From positions 1 through 64,000 of the forward strand of contig JAFRJV010000116.1 in NCBI GenBank assembly GCA_017432075.1: a stretch of 64,000 bases of DNA, in the 5' to 3' direction. The translations under genes were made by a program, and so were the position numbers. Shown piece after piece: positions 1 through 9,400 of the stretch. The stretch comes from Mogibacterium sp. GTDB lineage: Bacteria > Bacillota > Clostridia > Peptostreptococcales > Anaerovoracaceae. Within the stretch, counting starts at the first letter, position 1; each line of letters starts with the position of its first letter. The notes under the pieces are model-generated. The model saw only the letters and a list, made by a program, of their open reading frames with translations. It did no database searches and had not been told where the DNA came from.

Positions 1-603
1 AAGCACGAATGCAGGCAGTTTATACCACACAGGTGCCCCCGCCATGTAGTCTCCGAAAGCGAGCAGCGGCAAATGCCAGCATGCCCAGAACAGGCTCGTT
101 ATGATAAGTGCTTTCTTCATACCGCTTCTTTCAGTGAGTGCTGGAAGCATATACCCCCGCCAGCCTATCTCCTCGCCCATCGAGGAGAGGATGCCCGGGA
201 ATATACCTATGATCATCGTAGGAAGACAATCTTTCAATATCAGACTCAGCGCCACGCCTGTATATCCAAAGTTGTCCGGATGTGTCTTCCAGTAAATCAT
301 GTAAGGGATCAGCAGATAGACAAGCGGAATAAGCACCGCCAGCAGGATGTAGCGGATCCGGCATTTTCTTATCCCAAGCCCGGAAAGAAAGCTTTTCAGA
401 GAAAACTTCTCCTTATCATCTTTAAGCGAAACCGCGCTTGCAATTATCGCTGATAGTGCCGGGATCCACATCAGCACAAAATACATCCACAGCGGGCCGC
501 CCTTTACTATATATGCCTCTGCTGCAAGTGACAGTATGATCACTAAAGTGAAGAATGTAACCAGCGCTTTATTATCATATCTGGTAGTAACAGTATTACT
601 CAT
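1..603 (-). CDS. CPBP family intramembrane metalloprotease, C-terminus cut by window edge
   Basis: The reading frame starts at ATG 603-601 and runs off the left edge after 201 codons. It is very hydrophobic with several predicted membrane segments. It carries the CPBP (Abi/Rce1) signature EEIGWRG (encoded near 153-173), the paired glutamates and arginine expected of the active site; a second family motif, FWACWHLPL, is visible near the window edge. Its start overlaps the stop of the upstream small membrane gene by 8 bases, so the two are probably translationally coupled. CPBP proteins cleave or process membrane substrates such as prenylated proteins or bacteriocin-related peptides; the substrate here is unknown. 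The family call is firm, the role is not. Confidence 0.85.
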   Translation of the reverse strand, partial: MSNTVTTRYDNKALVTFFTLVIILSLAAEAYIVKGGPLWMYFVLMWIPALSAIIASAVSLKDDKEKFSLKSFLSGLGIRKCRIRYILLAVLIPLVYLLIPYMIYWKTHPDNFGYTGVALSLILKDCLPTMIIGIFPGILSSMGEEIGWRGYMLPALTERSGMKKALIITSLFWACWHLPLLAFGDYMAGAPVWYKLPAFVL

Positions 604-841
604 TGTCACCTTCCTCGCTGTCAGTTGCCTCACTACTGTTTCTGGTTTCATCTGCTTTCCTGACGCATACTCTTTCAAGTGATACGAAGCAAGCTGCCGC
701 CACGAAGTATATTATTCCCTCTGGCCACTTGTCTGCTGTGATCCGGAACACCGCGCCGGCAAAGAACAGTGTTGCCGCAACGGTCAGCATTCTCATCAAT
801 TTATGGTTTCCAATAATGTATTTTTCTATATTCGCCTTCAT
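596..841 (-). CDS. Small two-helix membrane protein of unknown function
   Basis: An 81-residue protein if translation starts at ATG 841-839, which is preceded at 8 bases by GGAGGTG. An upstream in-frame ATG at 859 lies inside the preceding gene and lacks a better site. There are two hydrophobic stretches (about residues 17-34 and 41-57), a short basic loop, and a very acidic tail ending EATDSEEGDNE. The gene begins 2 bases past the stop of the C45-type hydrolase and overlaps the CPBP protease start, so all three are probably one transcript. I do not recognise a family. Confidence 0.7.
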   Translation of the reverse strand: MKANIEKYIIGNHKLMRMLTVAATLFFAGAVFRITADKWPEGIIYFVAAACFVSLERVCVRKADETRNSSEATDSEEGDNE

Positions 842-843
842 GA

Positions 844-1530
844 CTATTTCCACCTCCACAACTCTCTCTTATCCCAGTCTCTGTTTTCACACCAGTAAAC
901 AGTCCTGTCTGTCACGTCATATACCATGGATACGACTGTCGGGCAGACTTCCTGAGCGACTGCCTTCAGTATTTCGAAGCAATCCTCCACATCAAAATCA
1001 TCTGACGCCTTATCCAGCATGTCTTTTGCTATGTGATATCTGTCCCAACCCATCCACGGATGTGTCTCCGAGTTCTGCTTGTATGGTGAGAAGTTAGTTA
1101 ATATCTTGTATTCAGGTTTTTCATAATAGCTGGAGCCCTGCCCCGGCACGATATGAAGCACGTTCCCATCAGAATCTGACAGAGCAGACATGAATGTCAG
1201 GCCCGGAATGCTGTAGACAGGTCTTTCAGCCGCTATATCCCGGATCTCCTGCAACGTTTTCTTCTGCATCAGAAGGTCGATGTCCAGCATTATGACGTTC
1301 TTGCCGTCTCCTGAAGGATCGCTTCTTCTGTCAGCAGGCCAGCATGTAGGCATGCCAACGAAATCTCCCCGGCAATTGGCGCCAAACAGCGGCATCCACC
1401 CTTCCGCTGCATCATTGACCTCTATGTATACACCTTCATTTGCAGGTCTGACTCTGCATTCCATATCCAGAAGATCCAGATTCCAGCCTACTATCGTCTT
1501 CTTCTTATTTACTACTATGCTTGTACACAT
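844..1530 (-). CDS. C45/choloylglycine-hydrolase-like Ntn hydrolase
   Basis: A 228-residue protein beginning MCTSIV, so removal of Met exposes Cys2, the expected N-terminal nucleophile of linear amide C-N hydrolases (penicillin V acylase, bile salt hydrolase and acyl-CoA:6-APA acyltransferase relatives). The downstream NLDLLD and the late GWDRYHIAKDML segment fit that fold. It is shorter than typical bile salt hydrolases (about 315-330 residues), so bile salt activity should not be assumed. A good site (GGAGGG) lies 8 bases before the ATG. It is the first gene of a short operon with the small membrane protein and the CPBP protease, and a TetR-type palindrome lies just upstream (1554-1567). 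Confidence 0.75.
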   Translation of the reverse strand: MCTSIVVNKKKTIVGWNLDLLDMECRVRPANEGVYIEVNDAAEGWMPLFGANCRGDFVGMPTCWPADRRSDPSGDGKNVIMLDIDLLMQKKTLQEIRDIAAERPVYSIPGLTFMSALSDSDGNVLHIVPGQGSSYYEKPEYKILTNFSPYKQNSETHPWMGWDRYHIAKDMLDKASDDFDVEDCFEILKAVAQEVCPTVVSMVYDVTDRTVYWCENRDWDKRELWRWK

Positions 1531-1553
1531 TATTGATTCCCTCCTTTTGCTCC

Positions 1554-1567
1554 CTATCGTTCGGTAG
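1554..1567. promoter_or_regulatory. Candidate TetR operator, hydrolase side
   Basis: The sequence CTATCGTTCGGTAG is an imperfect inverted repeat bounded by CTA and TAG. It lies 24 bases upstream of the hydrolase ATG, next to its ribosome site. A similar CTACCGTTCG motif lies upstream of the adjacent TetR gene (2318-2335). The shared half-site suggests one repressor controls both; this is inference from sequence only. Confidence 0.4.
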
Positions 1568-1647
1568 TTTGAGGTGTGTTTTTTTACCGGTCAGCCTCAA
1601 TGGCCGGCCGGTATTTATATTCTATACAATTGATTGCTTGTATCGTT

Positions 1648-2265
1648 CTACTTTGCGTATACCTCGAAGAACTGCAGGACATGTTTATGTACCAGGCCCA
1701 TCACTTCTTCCTCTCTGTCAGGTTCCCTGTCGCATAGGTTTATCCATACCGTTATCGGTGATGAGAGCTGCGCCGCCATGATCTCAGTATCTCCATCCAT
1801 AAGCGTATTGCTGCGGATAAGAAATCTGATCATACCTTCGAAGTATTTCAGGATGTCTGCGTAATTCATTTTGGTCTGCAGAACGGCAAGTTCTTTGTTA
1901 CGGAACTGCTCTATCAGAAGCAGCTTTCTGCCCCTGCTGATAGCGGGATCATGGACTATATACCTGACCTGACCCCGGATCATCTTCGCAGCGTCTTCTC
2001 CGGTCATCCCTTCTTTGTCTTTGGTGAATTCAGGATCATCCCAGTCTGCGTTGGCAAATATCGAATGCTCTGCATATCCGTTCAGTACTGACTCTACGAC
2101 ATTATCGAGTATCTCCTGCTTGCTGCTGAAATGGCTGTAAAGAGATGCCTTGCGAATCCCTACCGCGTCCGCGATCTGTGAGATGCTCGTCGCTTCATAA
2201 CCATTTACGGAAAACAGATCGAGTGCGACATTCAGTATTTCGTCTCTTGTATTGCTCTTTTCCAT
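1648..2265 (-). CDS. TetR/AcrR family transcriptional regulator
   Basis: A 205-residue protein with a clear N-terminal TetR helix-turn-helix (residues 5-55, including the motif GIRKASLYSHFSSKQEIL) and a helical C-terminal ligand-binding region without a recognised subfamily. AGGAGA precedes the ATG. It sits upstream of and in the same direction as the C45-type hydrolase and CPBP protease genes and is flanked by two related palindromes, which suggests it represses itself and that operon. The effector is unknown. Confidence 0.9.
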   Translation of the reverse strand: MEKSNTRDEILNVALDLFSVNGYEATSISQIADAVGIRKASLYSHFSSKQEILDNVVESVLNGYAEHSIFANADWDDPEFTKDKEGMTGEDAAKMIRGQVRYIVHDPAISRGRKLLLIEQFRNKELAVLQTKMNYADILKYFEGMIRFLIRSNTLMDGDTEIMAAQLSSPITVWINLCDREPDREEEVMGLVHKHVLQFFEVYAK

Positions 2266-2317
2266 AGTTCTCCTTTCAAAAGCAAAACATATTCGAGATC
2301 CGACACTGCTATTTTAC

Positions 2318-2335
2318 CTACCGTTCGTTCGTTAG
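2318..2335. promoter_or_regulatory. Candidate TetR operator upstream of the tetR gene
   Basis: CTACCGTTCGTTCGTTAG, bounded by CTA and TAG with an internal TTCG repeat, lies 53 bases before the tetR ATG, where a promoter is expected. It resembles the site at 1554-1567 read on the opposite strand. Autoregulation by the TetR protein is the likely meaning. Confidence 0.4.
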
Positions 2336-2351
2336 TCAATATATTTTCTAT

Positions 2352-2780
2352 TCATTTTTCAGATAGCTTGTTCATGATCTCCTGCATTTTGCTTTCAAAG
2401 AACTCTGCAGGGATCAATGCGATACCCACATCATCACTCGCAACGATCATGCGGTCTCCGCCTTTTATCCCGAGATGATCCCGTGCCGCCTTGGGAATGA
2501 CTATCTGTCCTCTGTCTCCAAACGTGACTGTACCCCAGATATTCTTCCCTTTTTCTGCAGGAGGAACTATTCCGACTCCTTCAAGCGTTTCCGTCTTCAG
2601 CAGGCTGTCTAGTGTCACTCCGTAAACCCTTGCGAGCAGAGCCGCTTTGTCAACATCCGGGATAGTAGCCCCACTCTCCCACTTTGCATACGCCTGACGT
2701 GAAATGTCTATCTTTTCAGCTATCTGCTCCTGCGAATAGCCATTAAGTTTTCTGAGCATGATAAGGTTGTCTTTCAGCAT
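2352..2780 (-). CDS. XRE helix-turn-helix plus AbrB/SpoVT transcriptional regulator
   Basis: A 142-residue protein with two DNA-binding modules. Residues 1-60 form an XRE/Cro helix-turn-helix (GYSQEQIAEKIDISRQAYAKW). Residues 80-125 form an AbrB/MazE-like swapped-hairpin domain (GQIVIPKAARDHLGIKGGDR). The gene starts 12 bases after the ABC permease, so it is probably the third gene of the exporter operon and its regulator. The combination is known in Clostridia; the operator is not established, but the inverted repeat over the exporter promoter (4230-4254) is a candidate. Confidence 0.85.
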   Translation of the reverse strand: MLKDNLIMLRKLNGYSQEQIAEKIDISRQAYAKWESGATIPDVDKAALLARVYGVTLDSLLKTETLEGVGIVPPAEKGKNIWGTVTFGDRGQIVIPKAARDHLGIKGGDRMIVASDDVGIALIPAEFFESKMQEIMNKLSEK

Positions 2781-2792
2781 TTCGTCACCTCT

Positions 2793-3446
2793 TCAGAGAT
2801 CGATTCTTTCAAAGTTCTCACACGCCTTATTATACGACATGACAGTCAGCAGTATATATAGCGTTGCCCCGGCGAGCAGAGTCAATAATTGCAGGCCGAT
2901 GTGATCAAAGCCGAAAGCGTTAAGTGCTTCCATCCCCGGGAAATGATGCAATGCTTCGGTGATTCCTATCAGCAGGAAGCACACAATGATGTATGAAATG
3001 AACGGCTTGCCAAGGCTGTACGCGGTCCTGAAGAATCCGCCGAGAAAGATCAGATTGAATACCCCGAAGAGCAGCAATGCCATCCCGAGAAAAAACGGAT
3101 TTGCATTCATCAATGCATTCTGACGGTACACAGCCGCATCTGACAGGGCTGTCATTCGCACGAGGGTCAGAACTGCCATCAGCGCGAACCCGCACAGCTC
3201 TATCATGACTGAGAACTGATACTTTCCCCTGACTACATCACGCTTTGCTACCGGCAGCAGAGCTGAGAAGACTATGTCGTTGGCCTCCCTGGCGCTCTGA
3301 AAGCTCTGGAATATCCCAAGGTTAATGAAAAACACGCTACAGAGTATCGGGTATCCCGGCAGCATCGTCATAAAAGCAAACCCGATGAACAGATAAGTCA
3401 GAAGCAGAGCGCTGAGACGCATTTCTTTTTTCAATAGCGCATTCAT
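2793..3446 (-). CDS. ABC-2 type transporter permease
   Basis: A 217-residue protein with about six membrane segments and no nucleotide-binding motif. Its ATG overlaps the stop of the ATPase gene (ATGA), the usual arrangement for a two-component ABC-2 exporter. The N-terminal NALLKKEMRL and the cytoplasmic SAREANDIVFSALLPVAKRD segment resemble permeases of small Bacillota exporters linked to peptide antibiotic resistance. The substrate cannot be read from the sequence. Confidence 0.85.
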   Translation of the reverse strand: MNALLKKEMRLSALLLTYLFIGFAFMTMLPGYPILCSVFFINLGIFQSFQSAREANDIVFSALLPVAKRDVVRGKYQFSVMIELCGFALMAVLTLVRMTALSDAAVYRQNALMNANPFFLGMALLLFGVFNLIFLGGFFRTAYSLGKPFISYIIVCFLLIGITEALHHFPGMEALNAFGFDHIGLQLLTLLAGATLYILLTVMSYNKACENFERIDL

Positions 3447-4162
3447 GATCTCACCTCCCTCTCAAGTCTCAGGAAGATTTCTTCGAGTGTTTCTCCCGGT
3501 CTTCCCTGATCATGCATGAAATCCGCCTTTGAACAGGCGGCTATGATTTCCCCGCCGCTGATATAGAGAATATTGTCCGCACATCTCTCAAGATCTGACG
3601 TTATATGAGTTGAAAAGAATACGGTAACTCCATGTTCTTTAAGTGTTTTGAACAACTCGAGAAGCTCATCTCTGGAAAATGGATCCAGACCGCTCGTCGG
3701 CTCATCCAGGATCAGGACTTCTGCTTTATGTGAAAGGGCCAGAAGCAGATTGAATTTTACCTTCATTCCTTCCGAAAGCTCTATAGGTTTCTTATTCTCG
3801 TCTATCCCGAACAATCCCATATATTTCCGGTAGGCAGTCTCGTCCCAGTTGCGGTAAAAGCTTCTGGTAACTTCCACTATCTCGCTTATTTTCTTTCTTG
3901 GATACCAGCTGACAGTGCCGGTGGAATAGCCGATCCTCTGTTTGATTTCCTTCTCATTGCCCGAAAGCGGTACGCCGAAGTATGAGATTTCTCCGCTGTC
4001 TGTATGGATCAGATTCAGCATTGATTTTATTGTTGTAGTTTTGCCGGCACCGTTTCGCCCGATAAAGCCGGTGATTTTGCCCTTTTCCAGAGAGAAGCTG
4101 ACTTCTTTCAGCCGGAAAGACGGATAAGACTTGCAGACATCCGTCAGTTCTACAATATTCAT
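3443..4162 (-). CDS. ABC transporter ATP-binding protein (BcrA/YtrB-like exporter)
   Basis: A 239-residue ATPase with Walker A GRNGAGKTTT (about residues 36-45), Walker B and D-loop in the stretch VLILDEPTSGLDP, and the H-loop histidine in FFSTHIT. The signature motif is LSEGM rather than LSGGQ, a substitution common in ABC-2 exporters of the BcrA/YtrB type. It is the first gene of the exporter operon (ATPase, permease, HTH-AbrB regulator), with a well-formed promoter at 4221-4249. Confidence 0.92.
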   Translation of the reverse strand: MNIVELTDVCKSYPSFRLKEVSFSLEKGKITGFIGRNGAGKTTTIKSMLNLIHTDSGEISYFGVPLSGNEKEIKQRIGYSTGTVSWYPRKKISEIVEVTRSFYRNWDETAYRKYMGLFGIDENKKPIELSEGMKVKFNLLLALSHKAEVLILDEPTSGLDPFSRDELLELFKTLKEHGVTVFFSTHITSDLERCADNILYISGGEIIAACSKADFMHDQGRPGETLEEIFLRLEREVRS

Positions 4163-4220
4163 ATCAGTTCCTTTCGATTCGCTTTATCAACTTTATCCAA
4201 TTTGTTTGATTGTTATGAAT

Positions 4221-4254
4221 ATTGTAAAAGTTGGTTGCCCCGCGGACAACCAAC
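4221..4254 (-). promoter_or_regulatory. Exporter operon promoter overlapped by an inverted repeat
   Basis: Read on the minus strand, -35 TTGTCC (4249-4244), a 17-base spacer and -10 TACAAT (4226-4221) form a good sigma-A-type promoter. A near-perfect inverted repeat with arms GTTGGTTG (4230-4237) and CAACCAAC (4247-4254) covers the -35 and the spacer, as expected for a repressor site. Candidate regulators are the HTH-AbrB protein of the same operon and the divergent TetR protein. Confidence 0.55.
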
Positions 4255-4441
4255 CGAAGTTAACATGTTATGTTGTTATTAGTTGCAGCTATACGACGAG
4301 AATATTTTGACATTGTTTAAATTCATTTGATAATGTAACATCAATATAGCTACAAAATGTCGTTAATTCAACAGACAGAATTTCCTGAGACGTTCTTAAA
4401 ACAACACTATAAGAGGTTTTGTCAATTTTTGGAGAAATACA

Positions 4442-4996
4442 ATGCCACAACATCATGAAAACAGGCGCGTACGCATGACCAAGCACCTGATGAAAAGCGC
4501 TTTGCTGGAACTGCTGGAGCATCAGGATCTGGTCAACATCTCAGTTACGGCTATCTGTGAAACGGCCGATGTTCACCGATCCACCTTCTACAAGTACTAC
4601 AACAATCCGTCCGACCTGTTCAGAGAGATCGAGCAGGATTTTCTGGACCGTATCCTTACTCCTCCACAGATCCTGGACCGGCAGAATCAGGAGGCACTTC
4701 TTACTGCGACTTCAGAATTTTTCGATTTTATAAGAGAAAACAAAAAGACTTTCCAGATACTATTCAGTGATTCTTCCGGAAACAGCTTTACTGCAAGGCT
4801 CGTTGAATATCTCTGCAACGGATACGTCCCCGTCAGTGAAGATACAGATGAACAGACCTCCCGTTTTATCCGGATCTACATAGCAAATGGAACAGTCGGT
4901 ATGTTGCGCGAATGGGTAAATACTGGTTTCCGGATCAGCTGCCAGGATCTGGCAGAAATGATGTACTTCCTTTCAAAGAAAATCTCTCAGTACTGA
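4442..4996 (+). CDS. TetR/AcrR family regulator, DhaS-like
   Basis: A 184-residue protein with an N-terminal TetR helix-turn-helix (residues 10-55; VHRSTFYKYYNNPSDLF) and a C-terminal region that fits the TetR_C_8 type found in DhaS-like regulators (IYIANGTVGMLREWVNTGF). GGAGA lies 7 bases before the ATG. It is divergent from the ABC exporter operon and convergent with the GPH symporter gene, separated from the latter by a strong bidirectional terminator. It may regulate the exporter, but no effector can be inferred. Confidence 0.88.
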   Translation: MPQHHENRRVRMTKHLMKSALLELLEHQDLVNISVTAICETADVHRSTFYKYYNNPSDLFREIEQDFLDRILTPPQILDRQNQEALLTATSEFFDFIRENKKTFQILFSDSSGNSFTARLVEYLCNGYVPVSEDTDEQTSRFIRIYIANGTVGMLREWVNTGFRISCQDLAEMMYFLSKKISQY

Positions 4997-5000
4997 CCGG

Positions 5001-5034
5001 AAGAGCCTTGGAATCGTATGACTCCAAGGCTCTT
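5001..5034. terminator. Bidirectional intrinsic terminator
   Basis: A 12-bp perfect stem, AAGAGCCTTGGA (5001-5012) with TCCAAGGCTCTT (5023-5034), and a T run on the plus side. It lies between the converging tetR gene and galactoside symporter gene. Confidence 0.85.
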
Positions 5035-5060
5035 TTAAATTCCTGTTCCTTCCGGTGCCC

Positions 5061-6431
5061 TTATTTCTTCAGATCTTCTACTGCCTTTTCTACGTTCAGT
5101 CTCGTCAGGATCAAGGTGATCAGTAGGTTAAAAATCATAGGGAGCCAGAGATACATTACATGAAGCATGTTGATGCATGATGCCGTCTGCTCTGCTGCCC
5201 CTCCGATGTAACCGCTGAAGCTAAGCAGCCATCCTGCAAGGGCTGTTCCGATACCTCCGCCAAGCTTTGTGCCAAGCGATGTGCAGGAATACATTGTTCC
5301 GTCTACACGTTTTCCGTGTGTCAGATATGTATATTCGGAGCAGGTAGCAATTAGCGCATTCATATCGCCCTGCAGCGGGCTCATGCCAAACGCTGCAATG
5401 GCTGTGCATGCAAGCATAAGAGGAATGCTGCCCATATATCCGGCTATGACAACGCCGAGTCTGCCAAGTGTTCCTGCGGTATACCCGTACAGGTTCAGCC
5501 TGTACATTCCCTTGAATTTCATTACAAGCGTAGGGGTGAACAGCAGGCCGATGATCATAGGGATGTTGATTGCCCAGGAGAATACACCAAGCAGATTTGC
5601 ATTCTTAAGTACATATGTCATGTAGTATATGCCCATATTCAGTGTTGCTGTATATATCTGCATGAGGATATATGAACCGCAGATCATCAGATAGTATTTA
5701 TTCTTGATGAGCAGCTTGAACGCATCTGCCAGACTGTACTTTTCGTTTGTATGGTCTTCTGCCGCCTGACCATGGACCGTCTCTCCTTCTGCAAGTTCTT
5801 CAGGCGTAAGCTCTTTTACTGACATTACGGAAATGGTGTTGGAAATAATGCCGAAGATAGCATAGATTATCGCCACAGTTCTCCATGCTGCCGCACCTCC
5901 TCCGAAGTGGGCCACAAGTCCGACTGTGATCGTCTGTATCAGCATGCTGGTACCGAAAGCGAACATAAAGCGGATCGATCCCATCTGCACGCGCTCATGA
6001 TTGTTCTTTGTGATCAGCGCCGTGAGTGCTGAATAAGCTATGTTATTGGCCGTATAGAATCCCGCATTCAGCATTGTGTATGCGATGAAAAACCATGCGT
6101 ACTGCGAAGTTGCACTTATATTGGCAGGGATACAGAATATAGCGACCAGGCATAAAGCGCAGCCGAAATATCCGTAAAACATCCACGGTCTTGCCTTACC
6201 CATTTTTGTCTGAGTCTTATCGATCAGAGAACCGAAGAAAACATCACTGACACCGTCAAACAGTTTGGATACTGCTATCAATGTGCCCACGACACCTGCA
6301 TTCATCCCGACTGTATCAGTCAGGAAAATCATCACAAACGCTGAAAGCAGTGCATATACTACGTTACCTGCGATATCACCTGATCCGTAGCCGATTTTGT
6401 TATACCATTTCAAATATGTTTTCTCTTCCAT
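5061..6431 (-). CDS. GPH family sugar:cation symporter, probably for beta-galactosides
   Basis: A 456-residue protein with 12 predicted membrane segments. The N-terminal part shows glycoside-pentoside-hexuronide features: GYGSGDIAGNVVYALLSAF, then the loop DKTQTKMGKARPW (the conserved R/K-rich loop between helices 2 and 3). ATG 6431 is preferred because AGGAGG lies 5 bases upstream; a GTG codon sits just before it. The gene follows the GH2 beta-galactosidase by 15 bases, so the pair forms a transport-plus-hydrolysis operon driven from the AraC-type promoter at 9592-9648. The exact sugar (lactose or another galactoside) is inferred from the partner enzyme. Confidence 0.88.
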   Translation of the reverse strand: MEEKTYLKWYNKIGYGSGDIAGNVVYALLSAFVMIFLTDTVGMNAGVVGTLIAVSKLFDGVSDVFFGSLIDKTQTKMGKARPWMFYGYFGCALCLVAIFCIPANISATSQYAWFFIAYTMLNAGFYTANNIAYSALTALITKNNHERVQMGSIRFMFAFGTSMLIQTITVGLVAHFGGGAAAWRTVAIIYAIFGIISNTISVMSVKELTPEELAEGETVHGQAAEDHTNEKYSLADAFKLLIKNKYYLMICGSYILMQIYTATLNMGIYYMTYVLKNANLLGVFSWAINIPMIIGLLFTPTLVMKFKGMYRLNLYGYTAGTLGRLGVVIAGYMGSIPLMLACTAIAAFGMSPLQGDMNALIATCSEYTYLTHGKRVDGTMYSCTSLGTKLGGGIGTALAGWLLSFSGYIGGAAEQTASCINMLHVMYLWLPMIFNLLITLILTRLNVEKAVEDLKK

Positions 6432-6446
6432 CACAACCTCCTAATG

Positions 6447-9400
6447 TCATATCTGTTTGTTAAGATTTTCCGGAATTATCATAAATGCGAAGTTATAACT
6501 TTCTTTATCGATCCTGTAAGCTTTCTGTATTTCCGGTCCGCAGCTTGCAGACCCTAAACCGGACATGAGGTGATCTATGCAAAGGACTGTACTTCCGCAG
6601 CTTGTCAGCTCATGTTCATGCGCCTTATTCCCCAGTTCTTCCTGAGTAAAACGCGAGGCATTGAAGGACAGTGTGTTTTCATCTGCAGGAATGACATGCA
6701 GACACATGCCCTTCCCTCTGACAGAGACATAGTCGCAGTCATAATGAGATCCGTTTTCCTGCGGACGGATATACGGTTCATGTAGTTCCCCTATTGTGGC
6801 TGTAAAGGAATCGTGCCTTGCTGCCTGATGTTTATCCACATATGATTCCATCGGTCCCATCCCATAATATGAAACGACTTTGAGCCATTTCTTCAGGAAC
6901 ATCCTTATACCGATTCTTGGTAAATTGCGGATCTGAGGATCCTTTGCCGCGTTCACCTTCAGCGTGATCGCGCCGCTGCTGTTTATTTTCCAGACAGTTT
7001 CCATCCTTACGACAGGCTGGACAGACATAGCTCCTGCGGATTGTCTTACATGTATCTCTGCAGAATCAGCATTGCATACGCAGTTCACTTCATATGCGCG
7101 TGTCATGGTATGATCAAGTCTCTGTTTTTTCCATCTGTCGACAACGAACATATCGTTATCGACCGGCGCGCGCCAGAAATTGAACTCCAGTGGCTTATCA
7201 AGCAGCTCTTCTCCTTCAAAATTCATTGATACAGGCATGCCCGTGCGCTTATCAAACGAATAACTGAACCCTTTTCCGCTTATGACTGTCAAGGTGTCTT
7301 TGTCCTGATGTGACAGAGGATATCCCGTATCACAGGAAGCATTGTTCATTACCATCAGAGCCTTGGCATATCTCGGATACGCGACCGGGATCCTGATTTC
7401 ATCAAAGCCCAGCTCATGGCCTGCAGGCAAAGCTCCCTGCGGCTTTTTAAGCACATATGAGATCCATAAAAAGCACCTTCCCTTAGATGGAACAGTCAGA
7501 GGAAGCTCCAGGCTTACACTTGTTCCCGGTTTTATTGAAGGGACCTCCAGTGTCCCTTCTGCGATTCTGGTTCCATCGAGGACCAAAGTATATGAAGCGC
7601 TGATGACATCTTCCGGATCTGTAAAATCCATGTGATTGCTTATGGTGAGTTTTCCGGACGCAAGATCATAGCTGCTTCTGAGCGGGCGGTACACGTTCCT
7701 GTACTCAAACAGATTCGTATGCGGACGTCTGTCCGGGTACACGATACCGTCCAGGCAGAAATTCCCGTCATGCTGAAGTTCACCATTGTCTCCGCCGTAC
7801 AGATAGATGTCTTTACCCTCCCGGGTCCTGCCGCCATATACTGCATGGTCGCAGAATTCCCAGATAAAGCCGCCGCACAGGGCAGGATATTCTTCGATCA
7901 GTTCATGGTAGTCTTCAATATCCCCGGGGCCGTTTCCCATGGCATGGCAGTATTCAACAAGCAGCAGAGGTGCTGCCGGGTCATTATCAAGATAATCTCT
8001 GACATCTTCAAATGACGGATACATTCTTCCGACAAGATCGATCTTACTGCAGTCATACTCCCTGTCATCGGCACGATAATATGCACTTTCATATGTGGTC
8101 AGCCGGTCCGGATCGTTCGCTTTTGTCCATTCGAGCGCTCTCTCAAAAGTGCACCCATAACCGCATTCATTTCCCATCGACCACACCAGTATGCACGGGC
8201 GGTTCCTGTTCCTGATCACCATGCTTCTTATGCGGTCCAGTGTAGGTCCGATAAAATCAGGATTGTCAGCGATCCTCTCATGGGCCAGCTGCATTCTTCT
8301 GGAATAGTCATCTTCATAGAAATAAAGCTCTTCTGTTCCGTGACTCTCATTATCCGCCTCATCGATCACATAAAGGCCAATGCTGTCACACAGCTGATAG
8401 AAAAACGGAACTGCAGGATAGTGGCTTGCGCGTACCGAATTGAAATTGTTTTCCTTGATCATCATCAGGTCCGAAAGAGTCCGCTGATAGTCCATCACGG
8501 CTCCGGTCACCGGATCTGATTCATGCCTGTTCACTCCGTTAAACGTGATCGGTGTTCCGTTCAGAAGCACCCGGTTGTCCCTGATGCATACAGTTCTGAA
8601 CCCGACCCGTTCATTTATGACCTCATTTGAAGTTTCCAGGATCAGCTTGTAAAGGAAAGGCTTCTCCGCGTTCCACAGGATCGGATTTTTCACCCGGAGA
8701 TGTATTTTTGAGTCATCGGAAATCACTGCTCCGGCATCCATGTGTTCCTTCCCTTTTTCATCCGTGTGGAACAAAGATGCTTTTACAGGTACAGGATGAT
8801 TCCCCGCAAAGGTAAGATCTATGTCCATAGCCGCTGAATTCTGATCCGGACTGATTTCAGTAGTTATGCGATAATCACGTATCCCTGTCGCAGGTCTGTT
8901 CAAAAGATAGACGTCACGGAAAATACCCGACATGCGGAATTTGTCCTGGTCCTCCAGATAACTGCCGTCACACCACTTGAGTACAAGAACGGCAAGGAGA
9001 TTATCTCCTTCGACAAGAAATGATGTGACATCAAATTCGGATGTATTATGAGATATCTGGCTATACCCGACATATCTGCCGTTCAGCCAGACAAAAAAGC
9101 ACGAGTCAACACCTTCAAAGTTCAGAAAAGTGCACCCTGCTTTTGGATCCTTATGCCACTGGAAGTGATGCCTGTAAGCCCCGCAAGGGTTATCCTGCGG
9201 CACGTAGGGAGGATCATATGGGAAAGGATAACGAATGTTGGTGTACTGGATTTTGTCGTAGCCTTTCATCTGCCATGAAAACGGGACGTACTCCTTATTC
9301 CACCAGTCTCCGGCCCCATAAGAAGGAAGGTAGAATTCCTCTTTCAGGTCATGGATGCTCTGAAAATAAGAAAAGTTCCATTCACATCCGCTGAGCATCT

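Noticed and set aside
844..1530. Bile salt hydrolase call for the Ntn hydrolase
   Set aside because: The protein has only 228 residues and lacks the length and several motifs of true bile salt hydrolases; only the N-terminal nucleophile family is supported.
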